A DNA stretch of 64,000 nucleotides. Origin: Planctomycetaceae bacterium (lineage in GTDB: Bacteria > Planctomycetota > Phycisphaerae > UBA1845 > UTPLA1). The notes below the pieces were generated by a model, which saw only the letters and a program-made list of their open reading frames with translations, had not been told where the DNA came from and ran no database searches. Positions 46,401 to 55,080 of this stretch are shown here, in pieces (position 1 is the stretch's first letter; each line of letters begins with the position of its first letter). The stretch covers positions 30,735 to 94,734 of the forward strand of contig WYBU01000069.1 in the NCBI GenBank assembly GCA_011525745.1, written 5' to 3'. The position numbers were made by a program, and so were the translations under genes.

Positions 46401-46637
46401 TCGGCCCGGATCCGGCTGCGGCCGGTGCTGATGACCGCGCTGGCCGCAATCCTGGCGTTGACGCCCATGGCGATCGGGCTGGGTCATGGCACGGACGCGA
46501 ACATTCCGTTGGCGCGGGCGGTCGTCGGCGGGCTGTCGGTTTCCACGGTTCTCATCATCGTCTTTGTCCCCGTTCTGTACACGCTCTTCAAGCGAACTCG
46601 GTTGCCGCCATCCCCTGTCCGATGGGAGGAGACATGA
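43440..46637 (+). CDS. RND efflux permease (AcrB/HAE1-type)
   Basis: 1065 residues, full RND length. Twelve membrane segments in the usual 1+5 / 1+5 layout around two large periplasmic loops. Proton-relay acids are present in GRLLDDAIVVLENTHRH (the D-D pair), and later segments have GIAVSNAVLIVEFANRLRDEKG. The HAE1 type (hydrophobic or amphiphilic compounds) is more likely than a metal pump, because the metal-RND segments were not seen. Third gene of the operon; the membrane-fusion gene starts in its stop (ATGA at 46634). Confidence 0.94.
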   Translation: MPLVRAALRNPYFIIVLALGVVCIGGTALYRLPTDILPLFKTPAVQVLTLYPGMPAEIMEKDITNRISRWTGQANGIVRQESRSMIGVSVVRDYFGENIDPNTAMSQVTSLAMSDLYYLPPGTIPPMIMPFDPTASIPLCLLTVYSDTHGEKELYDIAYFELRNRLQGIQGVIAPAVFGGKIRRVLNYVDRDKLQARNLSPMDVVRAVERFNTMIPTGSAKFGDLDYQINANGMVQQVAELNDIPVKLDGMAPVFLKDVADAQDTAAIQTNYVRVNGRRQVYIPIYRQPGANTIQIVDGLKAMLEPIRERLPKGVNLAVTFDQSIYVKDAISNLQHEAILGGGLAVLIILVFLGSIRSTLIISLAIPLSILAAFIGLFFTNHTINVMTLGGLALVLGRLLDDAIVVLENTHRHLRMGKTPAKAAMDAAGEVAMPILVATIATSVVFFPVVFLTGLGRFLFTPLALAVTFSIFASYFVAMTLVPICCAKFFRAHLPEVTHPDGPPKTLVDRLTDRLAAACGVIVGWALRRRLIVVGATVALFIASLLLYPRIGKELFPGMDVGQFTVNVRAPSGTRIENTETLIEQVERSIQATIPKHDLSMMISNIGVLLDWPAAYTPNAGPMDGFILVQLTEDRTRTIQDYVVELRRRLNDEYPGIEFSFDTGGILTAALNFGLPSPINVQVEGNKLETAAKIARRIQRIAERTPGAVDVRIQQKLDYPQLEVDVDRTRAAFTGLDAVEVVKNVVTAFNSSINFNPAFWIDHKSGNHYFIGAQYREPDIVSMSTLEHIPVTGTGGDESPPVLLKNVAKFRRTTAPAEINQVNLSRVVDLFVNVHGRDVGSVAADIEKGIEAVRAEMAAEDQAAAAAGQPKPWEGYRIYMRGEVASMRESFTGLAFGLVLASVLVYLVMVSQFRSFIDPFIVMFSVPLGLIGVLAMLWATNTTVNIQSFIGVIFMVGIAVSNAVLIVEFANRLRDEKGLSAAEAAVESARIRLRPVLMTALAAILALTPMAIGLGHGTDANIPLARAVVGGLSVSTVLIIVFVPVLYTLFKRTRLPPSPVRWEET

Positions 46638-47968
46638 TCGGTTCGAACAACGTCCGCCGGTTCGGCATCGTGGGCGCCGCCGTCGTTCTCGCCGCGGGGA
46701 CGTGGGCGGCGCGCCGCCTCAACGCACAGAGTGCTTCGTCCCCGGCGCCGGCCGTGGACGCGACCGCCGCACGGGCCGGTCCCCTTGAAGCGCGACGTGT
46801 GGAAGTAGTCGCTCCGCAGCGCGCGAAGATGGCGCGATTGCTCGACGTACCCGCCACGCTGGACCCTCATGAGCAGGCGAATCTCCACGCCAAAATTGCC
46901 GGGTACGTGTCAGAAATCCGCGTCGACATCGGCGATGCGGTCCGCGCCGGCGATCTGCTGGCCGTCATCGACGTACCGGAGATGATCGGTGAAATCGCCG
47001 AATGGGAGGCTCAGCGTGCCGCGAGAATCGCGGCGCGGGCGGTGGCCGAGGCGCGGCTGGTGCAGGCCCGCACGTTACTCGACGTCGCGCGCAGTCAGCT
47101 TCGGCGCGCGGATGCTGATCTGTCGCTGCGCGAGCTGACGTTGTGCCGTCGCCAGGAGCTGTTTGCCGGCGGCGTGATTCCGCCGGAGCAACTCGAGGAA
47201 GCGCTCAATCAGCACGAGACCGCGGCCGCCGACGTGGCCATCGCGCAGGCGCGCCTCGACGCCGGTGAGGCGGATGTCCGCAGCGCCGAAGCCGCTTGTG
47301 CTTCGGCGGACGCGGATGTGGCCGTGGCGGAAGCACAGCTCGAGAAGGCGAATACGCTGATGCAATATACGCGCATCGTGGCGCCGTTCGACGGCGTGAT
47401 CACACAACGCCTGGTCGACCGCGGCGCGTTTGTTCAGTCCGCCGCCGCCACGAGCCGACCCGTGCCGATGCTGACCATTCAGCGCATCGACGTGCTGCGA
47501 ATCTTCCTCGACGTCCCCGAGTCGGATGTGCCGTTCGTTCGTGCGGGCGTCCCGGTGCGCATCCGTCCGTTCGGAGACTGGATCGAGCCGCTCGACGCCG
47601 CCGTGTCGCGCGTCGCATCGTCGCTGAATCCCGGCACGCGGACGATGCGCGCGGAGATCGACCTGCCCAATCCGACCGGTCTGCTTCTGCCGGGGATGTA
47701 TGCGCAGGTGACGATTGAGCTGGACGCGCAGGAGAACGCGCTGACACTGCCGGCCACCACGCTGCTGACGGAGTCGGGCCAGGCGTATGTGTTCACCGTG
47801 CGCGGCGAACGTGCCGTGCGCACGGCGGTGAAGATCGGCCGTGACGACGGCATCCGCGTGGAAATCACCGCTGGTCTTGGCGACGACGACCGGGTGGTTG
47901 CCACGGGGAAAGGATTGATCAGCGACGGTGATCCTGTCCGACCGGTGCGAAAGGACACACGTCTATGA
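46634..47968 (+). CDS. RND membrane-fusion (periplasmic adaptor) protein
   Basis: 444 residues from M at 46634, with GGAGGAGA before it. N-terminal signal or anchor region (AAVVLAAGTWAARRLNAQ). Lipoyl-like half-motif ANLHAKIAGYVSEIRVDIGDAVRAGDLLAVID (in segments), a long alpha-helical hairpin (EWEAQRAARIAARAVAEARL; about 105-240), then second lipoyl half APFDGVITQRLVDRGAFV and a beta-barrel domain. It links the RND pump to the outer-membrane channel encoded next, whose start again overlaps by ATGA (47965-47968). Confidence 0.93.
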   Translation: MIGSNNVRRFGIVGAAVVLAAGTWAARRLNAQSASSPAPAVDATAARAGPLEARRVEVVAPQRAKMARLLDVPATLDPHEQANLHAKIAGYVSEIRVDIGDAVRAGDLLAVIDVPEMIGEIAEWEAQRAARIAARAVAEARLVQARTLLDVARSQLRRADADLSLRELTLCRRQELFAGGVIPPEQLEEALNQHETAAADVAIAQARLDAGEADVRSAEAACASADADVAVAEAQLEKANTLMQYTRIVAPFDGVITQRLVDRGAFVQSAAATSRPVPMLTIQRIDVLRIFLDVPESDVPFVRAGVPVRIRPFGDWIEPLDAAVSRVASSLNPGTRTMRAEIDLPNPTGLLLPGMYAQVTIELDAQENALTLPATTLLTESGQAYVFTVRGERAVRTAVKIGRDDGIRVEITAGLGDDDRVVATGKGLISDGDPVRPVRKDTRL

Positions 47969-49563
47969 CGCGGCTTACTTGCCGGCGTACGGCACTGGTA
48001 GTCGCGCTGGTCTCCGGCGGCTGTGCGTCGCCGCACACGCCGACCGCGCCGCCGCCGGATGTGCGTCCCGCGACGCAACCGGCAATGGCATCGGCGCTGC
48101 CGCTGGACCGATCGGCGATTCGCCCGATCGACCGCGAGATTGTCGCGGTCGATCTGCCGGCCGTCGTACAGGTCGCGCGGGCACGCAATGTCGACATTGA
48201 GCAGGCCCGGGAGCGCGTCACGGCGTCACGCGGCCGTCTGGAAAGCACGATCGGCGCGATCTTCCCCGTGTTGACGCCGGGCGCGCAATTCGAACAGGTT
48301 CACGGAAAGGCGCGCAACACCGACGGCAACTTGCTCAGCGTCGGGTTCAACACGTTCCAGGTTTCGGCGGCCGTGCAGGCCGTGATCAACCCGCCGCGCG
48401 TCGCCTACGACGTGATCGCGGCCCGTAAGCGGCTCGCGGCCGCCGAGCACGAAGAGCGCGCCGTCGGGCTCGAGACGCTGCGTCGTGCGGCCAACGCCTA
48501 CTACGAGCTGGTCTTTGCGCAGGCGCGCGTCGCGGCGGCCCATCAATCGTTGCGCGAGGCGGAGGAGTTCCTTCGCGTCAGCCGGTTGCGCGAACTGGCC
48601 GGCGCCGCCGTACCTGCGGACGTATTGCGCGCCGAGTCGCGCCAGGCGGAGCGGGCACAGGACGTGATCGCGGCATTGAACGCGTACGACGGCGCGTCGA
48701 TCGCACTGGCGGTGATTGTGCGAATGGATGCCGCGGTAACGCTGGCGCCGCAGATTGAAAAGTTGACGCCGCTGGCGCTGGTTCGTCCGGAACTGACGCT
48801 GGACGAGCTGTTGTCCGTCGCCGTGGATTACCGGCCGGAACTGGTCCAGGTTCGCACGCTCATCCAAGCCGCCGAGGCGGAAAGAAAGGCGGCCTGGTGG
48901 GGGGCGTTCGGACCGCAGTTCCAGGTCGGATACCAGTATGGCGGCATCACCGGCCATGCCAACAACGTGATTCCGCGCTCCGGGACGCCCGCGAATCTGG
49001 TGCTGAATCCGTTCGCCGCTGACGGATCGTTCAGCGCCAATCCGTACGTCAACAACGCCATCAAGAACGCCATTTCGCGCGATTCACAGCGACGCGCCGG
49101 TGCGCGCGACCAGACCTTCGGATTCTCGGATCAGCACCGGTTCGGCGCGGGAACGGGCTGGCGGTTCAGCTTCGCGGCCCTGGGAGACCTGCGGACCGCG
49201 GGCGCGCTGCAACGTCAGGCGATCATCGAGGGCGAGCGGCTCCTCGACCGGGCGCGGGCCGACGTCGTCGCCGCTCGTCAGTCGAGCCGCGCGAACGAGG
49301 AATTGATCGGCCTGGCACACAGCCAGCTCATGGCCGCGGAAGAGTCGCTGCGCCTGGCGCAGGCGGCCTTCCAGGCCGGCGTCTCGACGACGCTGGACGT
49401 ATTGCAGGCTCAGGACGCGGTGGCGCAGGCGCGTCTGCGACACGCCGCAGCGCTGGTGCGGTTCAATCAGTCGCAGGTGGATCTGCTGGCTGCCATCGGA
49501 TTGCTGAACGAAGAGTCGCTTGCGGCGCCGACGTCCGAGGCGCGGCCGGGCGAGTCTGATTAG
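47965..49563 (+). CDS. TolC-family outer-membrane channel lipoprotein
   Basis: 532 residues. Signal peptide with lipobox, VSGGCAS. Two repeats of the outer-membrane efflux domain, each with long coiled helices (ERAVGLETLRRAANAYYELVF; ANEELIGLAHSQLMAAEESL) and two beta strands. About 80 extra residues lie between the halves with glycine/asparagine-rich sequence (GGITGHANNVIPRSG), a loop possibly exposed outside. Last gene of the sigma/anti-sigma/RND operon. Confidence 0.9.
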   Translation: MTRLTCRRTALVVALVSGGCASPHTPTAPPPDVRPATQPAMASALPLDRSAIRPIDREIVAVDLPAVVQVARARNVDIEQARERVTASRGRLESTIGAIFPVLTPGAQFEQVHGKARNTDGNLLSVGFNTFQVSAAVQAVINPPRVAYDVIAARKRLAAAEHEERAVGLETLRRAANAYYELVFAQARVAAAHQSLREAEEFLRVSRLRELAGAAVPADVLRAESRQAERAQDVIAALNAYDGASIALAVIVRMDAAVTLAPQIEKLTPLALVRPELTLDELLSVAVDYRPELVQVRTLIQAAEAERKAAWWGAFGPQFQVGYQYGGITGHANNVIPRSGTPANLVLNPFAADGSFSANPYVNNAIKNAISRDSQRRAGARDQTFGFSDQHRFGAGTGWRFSFAALGDLRTAGALQRQAIIEGERLLDRARADVVAARQSSRANEELIGLAHSQLMAAEESLRLAQAAFQAGVSTTLDVLQAQDAVAQARLRHAAALVRFNQSQVDLLAAIGLLNEESLAAPTSEARPGESD

Positions 49564-49581
49564 CGCTACTGCTTGCGGGTA

Positions 49582-50250
49582 TTACGGATCGCTGGACTTC
49601 CACGACAGGGCGCCGCGGAAGATCGAACGACGGAATCGTTCGCGCACGATTTCCTCGGCAACGGCGTGCTGGACGACGTCCATTTCCGCACGCAATCGCG
49701 CGTAGGGGCCGTGAGCGACGGCAAAGTTAACGATCAGCAGGCTCGCGCCTACTACGACGTACACGAGCGGGCCGAGGAAGCTGAGAAAGTTCTTGATGGC
49801 GAATCCAATGGCGCCGACGACGCACAATCCGAGAACGGCGCCGACTCCCGTCAGTTGATAACGCACGAATAGATCGACGCAGCCCGGCGCTTCCTGACAA
49901 GCGGCGCGATAACGTCGATAGCCCCAGACCCAGAGGCCGATCGTGGCCAGCGCCGCAATGACGAACGGCCGGAATTCCATGCCGGCGATCCAGAGGGCCA
50001 CGCTCAGGCCGGTCATTGCCAGAAACAACAGCGTGGCTCCGACGCAGGCGGCCGGCCAGGTTTCCATCGCTAAAAGCTCTCGCGAGATTTCCTCGTCGCG
50101 CACGCGAACGTCGTCGCGCGGATTCAGCGACCCGCATTCGGGACATCGCACGGGATCGCCGCTCAGGCCGCGCAGGTTGTAGCCGCACCGCAGACAGACG
50201 GTGTCGCGAGCGATGGGTTCGAGACCGGCGAAGGGCGAAGGCTGGGGCAT
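49582..50250 (-). CDS. Zinc-ribbon four-pass membrane protein
   Basis: 222 residues from M at 50250 with GGAGG before it. N-terminal knuckles CLRC (19-22) and CPEC around residues 36-39 with GYNLRGL between them, then four membrane segments (about 67-92, 94-112, 130-150, 155-175) and a charged C-terminal helix. Same type as 1343-2284. It is convergent with the TolC gene (18 bp apart). Function unknown. Confidence 0.72.
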   Translation of the reverse strand: MPQPSPFAGLEPIARDTVCLRCGYNLRGLSGDPVRCPECGSLNPRDDVRVRDEEISRELLAMETWPAACVGATLLFLAMTGLSVALWIAGMEFRPFVIAALATIGLWVWGYRRYRAACQEAPGCVDLFVRYQLTGVGAVLGLCVVGAIGFAIKNFLSFLGPLVYVVVGASLLIVNFAVAHGPYARLRAEMDVVQHAVAEEIVRERFRRSIFRGALSWKSSDP

Positions 50251-50439
50251 GGGCTGCCTCCGGTTCTGCTCACAGACGGCTTGACATTCTGCCAAACGTT
50301 GGCGCGACACACAGCTCACGCGGCAATCGTTCGCTGGCTGATGCGAATGCCAGGCTGCTTGCCCCGTGGTGCAGCCTTTGGCGTGTGAGTATGTAGCGCC
50401 GCGCGGTTACGATCCGGCGCTTCGGAAAGGAGCCGCTTC

Positions 50440-51642
50440 ATGGACGCGCTGGTTTGCGAGAAAGTCGATCAGGCCGTCGCGCTGCTGGACGAATTCGAAG
50501 TCGACGCGTGGCTCACGTTCGTTCGCGAGACCTCCGCGACGGGTGAATCCGTCATTCCGATGATCCTCGGCCGGCACCTCACGTGGCAAAGCGCGCTGAT
50601 TCTGACGCGGCGCGGCGAACGAATCGCGATTGTCGGAAATTACGACGCCGATCTGGTTCGCGACAGCGGCGCGTGGCGCGACGTTGTGACCTACGTACAG
50701 GATATTCGCGATCCGTTGCGCGACGCACTGTCGCGGCTGAACCCGGCGCGCATCGCCGTGAATTTCAGCCGCGACGACTTCATCGCCGACGGACTGTCGC
50801 ACGGGTTGTGGCTGCTGCTGCACGATTACTTGAGCGGGACGCCCTTCGCTGATCGACTTGTCTCCGCCGAGCGAATCGTCGGCGCGCTGCGCGGCCGCAA
50901 GTCGGCCGCCGAAGTGCAGCGCATTCGCGACGTGGTGCGCGAGACGGAGCAGATATTCGAGGAAGCGGGGCGGTTCCTGGCGCCCGGCCGGACCGAAGCG
51001 GAGGTGGCCGCGTTCATGCAGTCCGTCGCGCGGCGTCGCGGACTTGAGTTGGCGTGGGACGCTACGGGCTGTCCGATCGTCAACGCCGGGCCGGAATCGG
51101 CCATCGGACACGCCGTGCCATCGACGTCGATTCGCATCGAACCGGGCCACGTCGTTCACATCGACTTCGGCGTACGGCGCGGCCTGTTCTGCTCCGATCT
51201 TCAGCGCTGCTGGTACGTGCCGCGGCCCGGGGAATCTCAGCCGCCGCACCGGGTCCAGCAGGCCTTTGACGCGGTGGTCGCGTCGATCGACGCGGCATCA
51301 TTGGCGCTGCGACCGGGCGTCGAGGGATGGCAGGTCGATGCCGCGGCGCGCAACAGGTTGCTGGAACTGGGCTACCCCGAGTATCAGCATGGCACGGGCC
51401 ATCATCTCGGCCGGGCGGTTCACGATGGCGGCGGCACTCTCGGCCCGCGATGGGAGCGGTACGGCCAAACGCCCTATCGCAAGGTCGAAGCAGGCAACGT
51501 GTTTACGCTGGAATTGGGCGTCTATTCCAACGGCGAGCATGGCGCGATCGGCCTCGAGGAGGATGTGCTGGTTGCGGCCGATGGCGTCGAGTGGCTCTCG
51601 ACGCCGCAACGTCGATTGTGGACGATTCGTAGCAAAGACTGA
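50440..51642 (+). CDS. M24 family Xaa-Pro aminopeptidase-like protein
   Basis: 400 residues. A creatinase-like N-domain (1-150) precedes the pita-bread fold. The five metal ligands are in place: HIDFG (D), CSDLQR (D), HGTGHHLG (H), FTLELGVY (E), GLEEDVLV (E). Enzymes of this family remove N-terminal residues before proline, or hydrolyse dipeptides. AAAGGAG precedes the ATG. Single gene; the thioredoxin reductase gene follows after 93 bp on the same strand. Confidence 0.9.
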   Translation: MDALVCEKVDQAVALLDEFEVDAWLTFVRETSATGESVIPMILGRHLTWQSALILTRRGERIAIVGNYDADLVRDSGAWRDVVTYVQDIRDPLRDALSRLNPARIAVNFSRDDFIADGLSHGLWLLLHDYLSGTPFADRLVSAERIVGALRGRKSAAEVQRIRDVVRETEQIFEEAGRFLAPGRTEAEVAAFMQSVARRRGLELAWDATGCPIVNAGPESAIGHAVPSTSIRIEPGHVVHIDFGVRRGLFCSDLQRCWYVPRPGESQPPHRVQQAFDAVVASIDAASLALRPGVEGWQVDAAARNRLLELGYPEYQHGTGHHLGRAVHDGGGTLGPRWERYGQTPYRKVEAGNVFTLELGVYSNGEHGAIGLEEDVLVAADGVEWLSTPQRRLWTIRSKD

Positions 51643-51735
51643 TCACGCCCGCCTGCTTTGGACTCGGACCAGGCGTTCCCTCTGTTCTGACAGCCGACTC
51701 GACTTGTTCGGCGATCCGCGACTACCATTCGAGCC

Positions 51736-52701
51736 ATGCCAGAAAAACTCGTCATCATCGGTTCCGGACCGGCGGGACTCACCGCGGCAATCTACGCGGC
51801 ACGGGCGGCGCTGAATCCGCTGATGTTCGAAGGCTTCGCGGCCGGCGGCCTGATCCCCGGCGGCCAGCTCATGTTCACGACGGAAGTCGAAAACTACCCC
51901 GGTTTTCCGGAGGGCATTCAGGGGCCGGAAATGATGCGCGCCTTCCGCCAGCAGGCGGAGCGTTTTGGAACGCGGTTTCATACTGAGGACGTCGTGCGCG
52001 TGGATTTCCGCAAGCGGCCATTCGTGGTTGCGTCCGAGGAGCACGAGGTCGAGGCACACGCGGTCATCATCGCCACCGGAGCGCGGGCGAATTGGCTGGG
52101 CCTGGAAAACGAGCAGCGGCTGGCCAAGTCGGGTGGCGGTGTTTCGGCCTGCGCGGTTTGCGATGGGGCGCTTCCGCCGTTCCGCAATCAGGAGTTGGTC
52201 GTCGTGGGTGGAGGTGACTCGGCCATCGAAGAGGGGAGTTATTTGACCAAATTCGCAAGAAAGGTCCATCTGGTGCACCGTCGCGCCGAATTGCGGGCCA
52301 GCAAAGCGATGCAGTCGCGGTTTTTCAAGCTGGTTGACGAAGGCAAAATGGCGCCCGTGTGGGATTCCTTGGTCGTCGACGTTATCGGAAAGGAGCGTGT
52401 CGAGGCGGTGCGTTTAAAGAACGTGAAAACCGGCAAGGAAAGCGATCTGTCATGTCGCGGCCTGTTTCTCGCCATCGGGCACACGCCCAACACGGAAACG
52501 TTCAAGGGTCAGATTGAGGTCGATGAAAAGGGCTATATCAAACTTCCAGGTCCGAATACAGTGACCAGCGTCGAGGGGGTTTTCGCGGCCGGTGATGTGG
52601 CAGATCATGTTTATCGACAGGCCGTGACCGCGGCGGGTACGGGATGCATGGCGGCGCTGGATGCCGAGCGTTGGCTTGCGGCGCAGGGAATCGCGGATTA
52701 G
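51736..52701 (+). CDS. trxB: Thioredoxin reductase
   Basis: 321 residues. FAD-binding GSGPAGLTAAIYAARA at the N-terminus, redox-active CAVCDG (usually CATC) near residue 138, NADPH-binding GGGDSAIEEGSYL, and C-terminal FAD motif VEGVFAAGDVAD. It transfers electrons from NADPH to thioredoxin in the cytoplasm; the thioredoxin gene is not in the window. Threonine to valine in the redox pair spacing is conservative. No adjacent partner. Confidence 0.95.
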   Translation: MPEKLVIIGSGPAGLTAAIYAARAALNPLMFEGFAAGGLIPGGQLMFTTEVENYPGFPEGIQGPEMMRAFRQQAERFGTRFHTEDVVRVDFRKRPFVVASEEHEVEAHAVIIATGARANWLGLENEQRLAKSGGGVSACAVCDGALPPFRNQELVVVGGGDSAIEEGSYLTKFARKVHLVHRRAELRASKAMQSRFFKLVDEGKMAPVWDSLVVDVIGKERVEAVRLKNVKTGKESDLSCRGLFLAIGHTPNTETFKGQIEVDEKGYIKLPGPNTVTSVEGVFAAGDVADHVYRQAVTAAGTGCMAALDAERWLAAQGIAD

Positions 52702-53135
52702 CCGTGAATGATCCGTTTTTTCCCTTATAATGGTGCATCAGCACGTGAACGTGTGGGAACCAGGCACTGCCGCGAGTACATCCTACCGTCGTGCGAAATA
52801 AGTCAGGTGAAGTCCGAGAATATACGCATCGGCGACCGGGTGTTTCCGAAGTATGAATTGTGACGTTAACTTGTTTAATAGCAATATGTTACGGCGATTG
52901 ATCGCATGTCGAACAAATCTCTTGAAATTTCGCGGAATCAGGCTTGAAATGGGAGATCGTTTCGGTTAATCTGTGATTTGACTTCCAAGCGATGGAAGCC
53001 ATAGAAAATGTCGCAGGCAGGGAATGCAGGCATTCGGAGGAGTACGCCCAAGTCCCATCGCGCGGTCTGTGTCGGGGGATTCGAGGGGCAAGGTTCAGGC
53101 GTATCGTGTCAACAGGGAGAGGAAGGCAAAGTCCT
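52702..53135. promoter_or_regulatory. 434-bp AT-richer upstream region of PEP-CTERM gene
   Basis: No gene. A TATAAT sits at 52726-52731 without a good -35. Closer to the gene, TTGACT (52978-52983) and ATAGAA (53001-53006) are 17 bp apart, a plausible promoter giving a leader of about 120 nt. GGGAGAGGAAGG is the ribosome binding region about 12 nt before the start codon. The stretch 52840-52990 is markedly more AT-rich than the coding regions. Confidence 0.55.
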
Positions 53136-53921
53136 ATGACAAAGTATCTTTCAGCTTTGGCGGTGTTCGCGCTGTGCGTGTCGCCGGCGTTCGGCAGCGT
53201 TCAGATCAACTTCTCGGATGACGACATCAGTCTCGATCCGGGCTTTCGGATCACGAATGTCGATGGCATCGGCATTTCCGAAAAGCTCGAGCTTGGGAGT
53301 GATTTCGGACTGAACGCCGCAGACGGCCTCGATTACATGCGCATCAGCGGTGCGACCAGTTCCGACAGCGGCTTCACGGTGGCCAACTTCATCGTGGTCA
53401 TCCCCGAGCTGCGGATCGTTTCCCAGATCGGCCCACCGGTTGGCGGCATCACGCTGTACAACCTCGAGATTTACACGGGTGGCTTTTCGTCCATCGCGAC
53501 GTTCGGCAACACCGCGGGCTTCCGCGTGTATGCCTCCGTTGCGGACGTATTCGCCAACTCGCCGCTGATGATTGCCGACGTGAACCTGCTTGACCCGTTC
53601 CTCGTGGTCGGGTCGGCCGGTGTCGTCGAAGCGAGCGTCAGCTTCGTCAACCTGACCAACGTCCGCCTGTCGGCCGCGGGTACGCTGCATCCGACGCTGG
53701 TGGAGTTCTCGGCCGCTGCGAACGTCGGCGGTGGTGCTGACATGAACGTGAACGTGTCGGCGGCCGGCCAGAACATCGCCAACCGCATCAACGCGGGTCA
53801 GACCGTTGCCGGTTCATCGTCCGGTTCGGTCCTGGCGGTTCCCGAGCCGGGTACGCTTATGTTGCTCGCAGCCGGCGCCATGCTGACGCTGCGACGCCGC
53901 AAGGGTCGGCACGCTGCTTAA
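53136..53921 (+). CDS. PEP-CTERM exported protein
   Basis: 261 residues from M at 53136. Signal peptide MTKYLSALAVFALCVSPAFG. The mature domain is beta-rich, with no cysteine except in the signal, and is of unknown function. The C-terminus is a canonical PEP-CTERM sorting tail: VPEPGTLMLLAAGAMLTLRR followed by RKGRH. Such tails are processed by an exosortase, which was not found in the window. Surface or extracellular matrix protein by inference. A terminator follows at 53973-54020. Confidence 0.88.
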   Translation: MTKYLSALAVFALCVSPAFGSVQINFSDDDISLDPGFRITNVDGIGISEKLELGSDFGLNAADGLDYMRISGATSSDSGFTVANFIVVIPELRIVSQIGPPVGGITLYNLEIYTGGFSSIATFGNTAGFRVYASVADVFANSPLMIADVNLLDPFLVVGSAGVVEASVSFVNLTNVRLSAAGTLHPTLVEFSAAANVGGGADMNVNVSAAGQNIANRINAGQTVAGSSSGSVLAVPEPGTLMLLAAGAMLTLRRRKGRHAA

Positions 53922-53972
53922 CGACTAACGGGAGGACTGGATCCTTCCGATTGACATAGCATACGCAACCTT

Positions 53973-54020
53973 GCGCAACTGGGCCTCGTCGGATTAAGTC
54001 CGCCGAGGCCTGTTGCGTTT
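53973..54020 (+). terminator. Rho-independent terminator after PEP-CTERM gene
   Basis: GCAACTGGGCCTCG pairs with CGAGGCCTGTTGC with a small internal mismatch around TTAAG, followed by GTTTTA. Stem and U-run are on the plus strand, directly after the PEP-CTERM stop region. Confidence 0.75.
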
Positions 54021-54100
54021 TACGATCCGCTTGGTCGAGTGCATTTGCCGAGGCTTGCCCACGCCGCACGACGCCGCGCTTTCTACGATGCGACGTGTGA

Positions 54101-54877
54101 TTAGCGGCAATAGAAGGTCTGGCCGTCGAACCCTAATCCCATACCGGCCGGCAGGGTTCGATTCACTTCAGCATGTCCCAACTCGTGCGCAATGTGCGTG
54201 AAGAACGTGCGTTGCGCACCGATGCGAAGTGCGGTTTCGACCGCCTCATCGAGGTTGAAGTGCGTGGGATGGGGTCGCTTGCGCAACGCATCGAGCACGA
54301 GCACGTCGAGGTCGTCCAACAGCGGCCAGGATTCATCGGGAATTCGGCTCACGTCGGTGCAATAAGCGAAGCGGCCCACGCGGAATCCGATTACCGGCAT
54401 TTCCCCGTGCCAGAGCGCGATCGGCGTGAACCGATGGCCGATCAGTTCCAGCGGACCATTGATCGGCATGAAGTCGAGACGCGGCTTGGCGGACGGATAG
54501 CTGGGATCGTCGTCATGCACGTACGGAAACATCTGACGCAGCCGGTCCAGCGTGGCCGGCTGACCGAAGCAGGGAAGCGCCGCGTCCTGAAGCCAGTTGA
54601 AGCGACGCAGATCGTCCAGGCCCGCAACGTGATCGATATGATGATGCGTATAGAGCACCGCGTCACAACGGCGGACGCCGAATGCGAGACACTGAAGGCG
54701 CAATTCGGGCGGCGTGTCAATAAGCACGGCGCCCTGTCGGGATTGGATGCACACGCACGGCCGGTTCCGGCGGTCGCGCGGGTCGTCCGACCGGCAGACA
54801 TCGCATGTGCAACCGATCATGGGGACGCCGTGCGATGTGCCCGTCCCCAGCAGCGTGATACGAAGTTCGGGCAACAT
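54101..54877 (-). CDS. MBL-fold phosphoribosyl cyclic phosphodiesterase-like hydrolase (PhnP-type)
   Basis: 258 residues started at 54877. Metallo-beta-lactamase fold with the metal motif THHHIDHVAGL, and an extra zinc knuckle GCTCDVCRSDDPRDRRNR characteristic of PhnP-like enzymes (in that group they hydrolyse cyclic ribose phosphates). Further ligands are in LWHGEMPV, CTDVS and HIAHELGH. The frame extends to 55060, but the family begins near LRITLLGTGTSHG. No C-P lyase genes nearby, so another cyclic phosphate or phosphodiester may be the substrate. Confidence 0.87.
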   Translation of the reverse strand: MLPELRITLLGTGTSHGVPMIGCTCDVCRSDDPRDRRNRPCVCIQSRQGAVLIDTPPELRLQCLAFGVRRCDAVLYTHHHIDHVAGLDDLRRFNWLQDAALPCFGQPATLDRLRQMFPYVHDDDPSYPSAKPRLDFMPINGPLELIGHRFTPIALWHGEMPVIGFRVGRFAYCTDVSRIPDESWPLLDDLDVLVLDALRKRPHPTHFNLDEAVETALRIGAQRTFFTHIAHELGHAEVNRTLPAGMGLGFDGQTFYCR

Positions 54878-55080
54878 GTCACAGGAATCGTAACCGGCCG
54901 CGGCGCAGAGTCGAATCGGCCGTCGAGCCAAGCCGACCAAGTTGCGGAAGAGGCAGGCGATGGGGATGGCGTCGGTACTCGCCGTTGACGCCGCCCGGCG
55001 GTACAATCGCGCGGAAAGGACCGTTTCCAGCGCGTCCAGCACGGGTCGATCGCCTCGCATCGGGCAGTAAGGAGCTACTC

